Source: Symbiobacteriaceae bacterium
Lineage (GTDB): Bacteria > Bacillota > JAAYKD01 > WRDA01
Length of the DNA stretch: 10,139 nucleotides
Direction of reading: 5' to 3'
Assembly: GCA_009779515.1 (NCBI GenBank)
Contig: WREE01000067.1
Location: 1 to 10,139, forward strand
Part shown: positions 6,319-10,139 of the stretch, in pieces
Numbering within the stretch: position 1 is the first letter of the stretch
Layout of the letters: each line of letters starts with the position of its first letter
Program-made: the position numbers and the translations under genes
Notes under the pieces: model-generated
The model's input: the letters and a program-made list of their open reading frames with translations, nothing else
Databases searched by the model: none
What the model was told of the DNA's origin: nothing

Positions 6319-6347
6319 ATTATATGAAAGCTTTTTTCCCTTGTCAA
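6319..6347 (-). promoter_or_regulatory. consensus sigma-A promoter of alaS
   Basis: TTGACA (6347-6342) and TATAAT (6324-6319) match the vegetative consensus at all twelve positions with the ideal 17-base spacer. Transcription should start near 6312, giving an untranslated leader of about 50 bases, too short for a T-box. The rest of the gap (6348-6457) is AT-rich, with no gene and no recognisable terminator for the upstream ABC operon. Confidence 0.92.
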
Positions 6348-6457
6348 GTTTTTTAAGGAAATATCTTGCAAGTTATACTGCGAATTACTACCTAAAAAAT
6401 TTATATCCGACTTATAACGACAATATACCACAATAAAAATTAGAATGCAAGTCTTTT

Positions 6458-8467
6458 TTAAGCTGCCGGTGCAAATTGGCTGTAATAAAGATGAGCGTAA
6501 ATGCCTCCTTCCTGAAGCAGCTCCTGATGTTTCCCCCACTCCGCGATGGTACCATCCTGGAGAACCAGAATAAGATCCGCATTACGAATGGTGGATAAAC
6601 GGTGAGCAATGACAAAGGAAGTACTGCCTTCCATTAACTTGTCACAGGCGGCTTGGATAAAGGTTTCGCTACGGGTATCGATGGCGCTGGTTGCTTCGTC
6701 GAGAATAAGCAGAGGGGCTTTTTTTAACATAGCTCTGGCGATAGCGATGAGTTGCTTTTGCCCGGCAGATAAGCTGGCGTTTTCCTTCAGAACAGTATCA
6801 TACCCCTGGGGGAGAGCCTGAACAAAATGATGGAGCCCTACGGTGCGGCAAACAGCTTGGAGCTCTTCCACACTAACCTGGGGGGTATTATATATAATAT
6901 TTTCCGCAATGGTACCTTCAAAAATCCAAGTATCTTGGAGAACCATGGCAAACTGCTCATGAAGCCAGGAGCGGGAGAGCTGCTCCAGGGAAACCCCGTC
7001 TAATAAAATTTCGCCACTGTCTATTTCGTAAAAGCGCATCAGCAGACTCATGAGGGTGGTTTTACCCGAACCGGTAGCCCCCACAATAGCTACCTTCTGC
7101 CCTACAGCCACCGCTACCGAAAACTCTTTAAGCACCGGTTTTACCGGGTTGTAGCCAAAGGAAACTCCCTTAAACTCGATATCTCCTTTAACCTCCTGCA
7201 GAACCGCTGAGGGTGCATCGGCTTTAATTTCATCTTCGTCTAGAAGAGCAAAGATCCGTTCAGCAGCGGCAGCTGCTTGTTGCAGGGACTGAGCAGCGGA
7301 GGCAATTTGACTCAGAGGCTGGTTGAACATACGCACATAGAGCATGAAAGCCACAATAACTCCTATACTAATGCTCCCCTGCAGCGCCATAATTGCCGCC
7401 GCAATGGTTACGGCAATGTAACCGATACTGCCGGTAAAGCTGGCTAAGGGACTCATTAAGCCGGAGATAACCATGGAACGCCAGGTGCTGTGGTAGAGCT
7501 CCTCGTTAACTTCCTGAAAACGCCTTCGAGCATCCTGGCTACCGTTATAAGCCTTGACTACGCTTAAACTGCTGAACACTTCCTCAATATGACCGTTGAT
7601 GGCACCTAAACCTTGCTGCTGGGCGGTAAAATATTGGCGAGAATATGCGGCTATTTTTTGCATCCCCAACATACCCAAATAAGAAGCCACCAAAACAATT
7701 AGGGTTAGAGGGATATTACTGAATAGCATCATCACTAAAGTCCCTGCCAAGAGAACTGCCGCATTAATTAAATTGGCTAACCCCTGGCTAAAAGTCATAT
7801 TGATGACATTGACATCGTTAGTGAGCCGGCTGAGTAAGTCTCCATAACTGACGGTATCGAAAAACTTTAAGGGAAGTCTATCTATTTTAGCGGTAATCTC
7901 CTGCCGCAGCTTAAGGCTAACATTGGCAGTTACTCCGGACATGACAAAGCTCTTGGCATAGTTCAGCCCAAAAACCGTGAGGTAGATTATCGCTAAAACC
8001 CTCACCAGAGAGCTTACAGCTTCTAAATTAACCCCCACGGGGCTGGCTAGACCTTGGGCCAAGTTATCGGTAATTTCCTTAAGCAGATTTGGTCCCATGG
8101 TCTGTAACCCTGTAGCTACAGCCGTTGCTAAAACCGCAAAGGTAAACTGAGGGATAAAAGCACGTATATAACCCAGGAGGCGCAGCCAGCTGTTTTTGAA
8201 ATCCTTGGCTTTTTCGGTGGGACCTCCACTTATCCCCGGCCCCACCCGAATTTGGACACTTCCCGAACCTCCCCCTCCCATTTGGCCTACACCCTGGGGA
8301 CCAATCTTTCTTTCGGCTCCTATTTCACTCACCGATTGTTCGCCCACGGCACGAAAAGATTGGGGATTGTTGCCACCTTCTTCGGAAGTTGTCTTCCTTC
8401 TAACCGTGGCTCCTTCTTCCGGGTGCCCTTCAGCTTTTTTCATCTGTCTCTCTTTGGTTTCGCTCAT
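6458..8467 (-). CDS. ABC exporter half-transporter, catalytically canonical subunit
   Basis: Membrane-spanning half-transporter (669 residues) of the multidrug/lipid exporter type, expected to pair with the upstream gene product as a heterodimer like BmrC/BmrD or TM287/TM288. After an unusually long, polar, Gly-rich N-terminal tail (about 1-90, ending SGGPTEKAKDFKNSW), a six-helix transmembrane domain spans about 100-400, and the nucleotide-binding domain follows. Motifs: Walker A GATGSGKT (463-470), Q-loop Q511, signature LSAGQ (566-570) in place of LSGGQ, Walker B LLILDE (586-591) with catalytic E591, and switch H622 in AHRLSTI. The start ATG (8467) overlaps the upstream stop as ATGA and has AAGGAGGA (8484-8477) nine bases upstream, indicating coupling. 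Substrate unknown. The altered signature complements the degenerate partner site. Confidence 0.93.
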   Translation of the reverse strand: MSETKERQMKKAEGHPEEGATVRRKTTSEEGGNNPQSFRAVGEQSVSEIGAERKIGPQGVGQMGGGGSGSVQIRVGPGISGGPTEKAKDFKNSWLRLLGYIRAFIPQFTFAVLATAVATGLQTMGPNLLKEITDNLAQGLASPVGVNLEAVSSLVRVLAIIYLTVFGLNYAKSFVMSGVTANVSLKLRQEITAKIDRLPLKFFDTVSYGDLLSRLTNDVNVINMTFSQGLANLINAAVLLAGTLVMMLFSNIPLTLIVLVASYLGMLGMQKIAAYSRQYFTAQQQGLGAINGHIEEVFSSLSVVKAYNGSQDARRRFQEVNEELYHSTWRSMVISGLMSPLASFTGSIGYIAVTIAAAIMALQGSISIGVIVAFMLYVRMFNQPLSQIASAAQSLQQAAAAAERIFALLDEDEIKADAPSAVLQEVKGDIEFKGVSFGYNPVKPVLKEFSVAVAVGQKVAIVGATGSGKTTLMSLLMRFYEIDSGEILLDGVSLEQLSRSWLHEQFAMVLQDTWIFEGTIAENIIYNTPQVSVEELQAVCRTVGLHHFVQALPQGYDTVLKENASLSAGQKQLIAIARAMLKKAPLLILDEATSAIDTRSETFIQAACDKLMEGSTSFVIAHRLSTIRNADLILVLQDGTIAEWGKHQELLQEGGIYAHLYYSQFAPAA

Positions 8468-10139
8468 GCTACTAACTCCTCCTTACTGAGTTGCGAAAGG
8501 GCAATTTCCTGGTAGACCTGGCAGTTCTCTAAGAGTTCTCGGTGTTTACCAAGCCCAACTACCTTGCCTTGATCGAGCACGACAATTTTATCGGCATCCA
8601 TGATGGTAGCAATACGCTGGGAAACTACCAGTTTGCTGGCTTCTGCCGCTTCCTGCCGTAGCGCCTGACGTAACGCTTTCTCGGTGCCATAGTCCAAGGC
8701 CGAAAAGGTGTCGTCCATGAGGTATATCTCCGGTTTACGTGCCAGAGCTCTAGCGATAGAAAGGCGTTGTTTTTGCCCTCCGGAAAGGTTTAAGCCTCCC
8801 CGAGCCACCATGCTGTCCAACCCGCCCATGGCAGCAACAAAAGAGGAGGCCTGGGCAATCTCCAGTGCCTGGTGAATCTCTTCCTCGCTGTAGGCCACAT
8901 CACTGCCATACGCCACATTGCTCCCTACGGTGCCACTAAAGGTTACCGCCGTTTGCGGTAAATACCCCAACTTGGCATATAGGGTTTCTAGGTCATACTC
9001 TTTGATATTGCGACCGTCCACCAAAATCTCCCCTGCGGTAACATCATAGAAGCGAGCCGCCAAGTTAAGCAGGGTAGATTTGCCGCTGCCGGTAGAGCCG
9101 ATAATGGCTACCGTCTCCCCCGGTTCACAAGTAAAGCTGATATTTTTCAAGGTATAATCTGCCGCTTCCGGATACTTAAAACTGACATCGCGAAACTCAA
9201 CTTGGCCACGGACAGGGGTAAGACCCGATGTGGCCCTGCCTGAAATAATGGAAGGAGCAAGAAGCAGTAACTCGTTAATACGCCCAGCCGACACGGAAAC
9301 TTGGGGCAGGATGTTAAAGATAACCGAGAGCATCATAAAGGAGACCACCACCTGGGAGGTGTAGCTGCTGATAACCACGGTGTTGCCGAACAGGAGCTGC
9401 TTTTCAGCTGGCAGAAACGCCTGATTGATTAATAAAGCCCCAATAAAAAATACCGCAATGCTTAAGCAGTTTTGCAGCATACTGGTGAAGGGCATTTGTA
9501 AAGCCGACAGGCGATTCAGCTGGAGCTGGTTTTCCGTGATCTCCTGATTGGCCTGATTAAAGCGTTGACTTTGAAATTCTTCGGCATTGTAAGCCCGTAT
9601 AACGCGCAAACCGGTAAGATGCTCCCGCATAACCTTAGTCATCCTGTCGACCAAGCTCTGCATCTTCTTAAAGCGCGGCAGGGTAAAGCTCATGGTTATG
9701 ATAGTTACAGTGAGCAACAACACCAAAGTAACTCCCGTGGCTAATGTCCATGCCCTGCCACTTTGGGCGATTTTTATTAAAGCCCAGCACGCCATGATCG
9801 GAGCTTTAACAAACATTTGCAACCCTGTGGCTAAAAAAGACTGCAGTTGCATGACATCGTTGGTGGCACGGGTGATAAGACTGGAAACGGAGAAACGTCC
9901 CAGCTCCTCCAAGGCGAAGCTGTCGACTTGGTCATAGACCATTTGCCTTAGCCGTTTAGCAAAGGAAGCCACTCCCTGAGAGGCAAAATAACCGGTAGCC
10001 AAAGATGCCAGCAAGCTGCCGAGAGCCGCCAAAAGCATGAAAGCTCCGGTAACCATTAGCTCTCCGGGAGCGCCTCCCTGGCTTTGTACCAAAAGAGTAA
10101 TTTCTTGCATAAACTGAGGAATACGCAAGTCACACCAAA
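8464..10139 (-). CDS. ABC exporter half-transporter, degenerate-site subunit, N-terminus outside window
   Basis: The open frame continues to the window edge, so the start is not seen; the 557 visible residues begin WCDLRIPQFMQEI, which corresponds to the first transmembrane helix region of the family, so perhaps 30-40 residues are missing. A six-helix transmembrane domain (to about 290 visible) is followed by the nucleotide-binding domain: Walker A GSTGSGKST (347-355), Q-loop Q395, canonical signature LSGGQ (451-455), and Walker B IYLMDD (471-476), where Asp476 replaces the catalytic Glu. In the switch region, SQRIATI has Gln507 in place of His. These two changes are the mark of the degenerate subunit in heterodimeric exporters (TM287, BmrC). 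It overlaps the partner gene by four bases. Probable drug, lipid or peptide efflux; the substrate cannot be read from the sequence. Confidence 0.92.
   Translation of the reverse strand, partial: WCDLRIPQFMQEITLLVQSQGGAPGELMVTGAFMLLAALGSLLASLATGYFASQGVASFAKRLRQMVYDQVDSFALEELGRFSVSSLITRATNDVMQLQSFLATGLQMFVKAPIMACWALIKIAQSGRAWTLATGVTLVLLLTVTIITMSFTLPRFKKMQSLVDRMTKVMREHLTGLRVIRAYNAEEFQSQRFNQANQEITENQLQLNRLSALQMPFTSMLQNCLSIAVFFIGALLINQAFLPAEKQLLFGNTVVISSYTSQVVVSFMMLSVIFNILPQVSVSAGRINELLLLAPSIISGRATSGLTPVRGQVEFRDVSFKYPEAADYTLKNISFTCEPGETVAIIGSTGSGKSTLLNLAARFYDVTAGEILVDGRNIKEYDLETLYAKLGYLPQTAVTFSGTVGSNVAYGSDVAYSEEEIHQALEIAQASSFVAAMGGLDSMVARGGLNLSGGQKQRLSIARALARKPEIYLMDDTFSALDYGTEKALRQALRQEAAEASKLVVSQRIATIMDADKIVVLDQGKVVGLGKHRELLENCQVYQEIALSQLSKEELVA
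8477..8484 (-). promoter_or_regulatory. ribosome binding site for the second ABC gene, within the first gene's coding end
   Basis: AAGGAGGA lies nine bases before the ATG at 8467 and also encodes the KEE near the C-terminus of the upstream subunit. It fixes the upstream ATG as the start and thereby supports the long N-terminal tail of the second subunit. Confidence 0.85.

Noticed and set aside
6428..6457. Second promoter-like pair (TTGCAT, 17 bases, TATATT) after the ABC operon.
   Set aside because: The -35 matches only three of six positions, the region is generally AT-rich, and a full-consensus promoter lies closer to alaS.

Overview
The window looks like chromosomal DNA of a Gram-positive bacterium, most likely a Clostridia-like member of the Bacillota (Firmicutes). 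This is inferred from strong AAGGAGG-type ribosome binding sites, a textbook sigma-A promoter, a comEA gene with the SLBB plus helix-hairpin-helix layout, an alpha2-type glycyl-tRNA synthetase and a BmrCD/TM287-288-like ABC exporter pair. The species cannot be named from the sequence. Every gene lies on the minus strand, so transcription runs from high to low coordinates.

From right to left: (1) 10139-6458 holds two overlapping half-transporter genes (ATGA overlap) that encode a heterodimeric ABC exporter. The first lacks its N-terminus at the window edge. Its ATPase site is degenerate; the partner carries the canonical catalytic residues and a modified signature motif. (2) 6457-6262 is an AT-rich intergenic gap with a consensus promoter for alaS. 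(3) 6261-3160 holds alaS and trmL, six bases apart. (4) 3159-2945 is a compact gap packed with perfect inverted repeats and ends in a predicted H-type pseudoknot just upstream of trpS. (5) 2944-550 holds trpS and an overlapping or nearly overlapping glyS. (6) 457-1 is the 5' part of comEA, cut off at its helix-hairpin-helix DNA-binding domain.

The middle of the window is a tRNA-charging and tRNA-modification block (alanine, tryptophan and glycine synthetases plus a wobble-base 2'-O-methyltransferase). I see no T-box motif in front of any of the three synthetases, although T-boxes commonly control such genes in Bacillota. The structured trpS leader is the strongest candidate for something undescribed. 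The tryptophanyl-tRNA synthetase also carries the four-cysteine pattern of the [4Fe-4S] TrpRS subgroup known from Thermotoga maritima.
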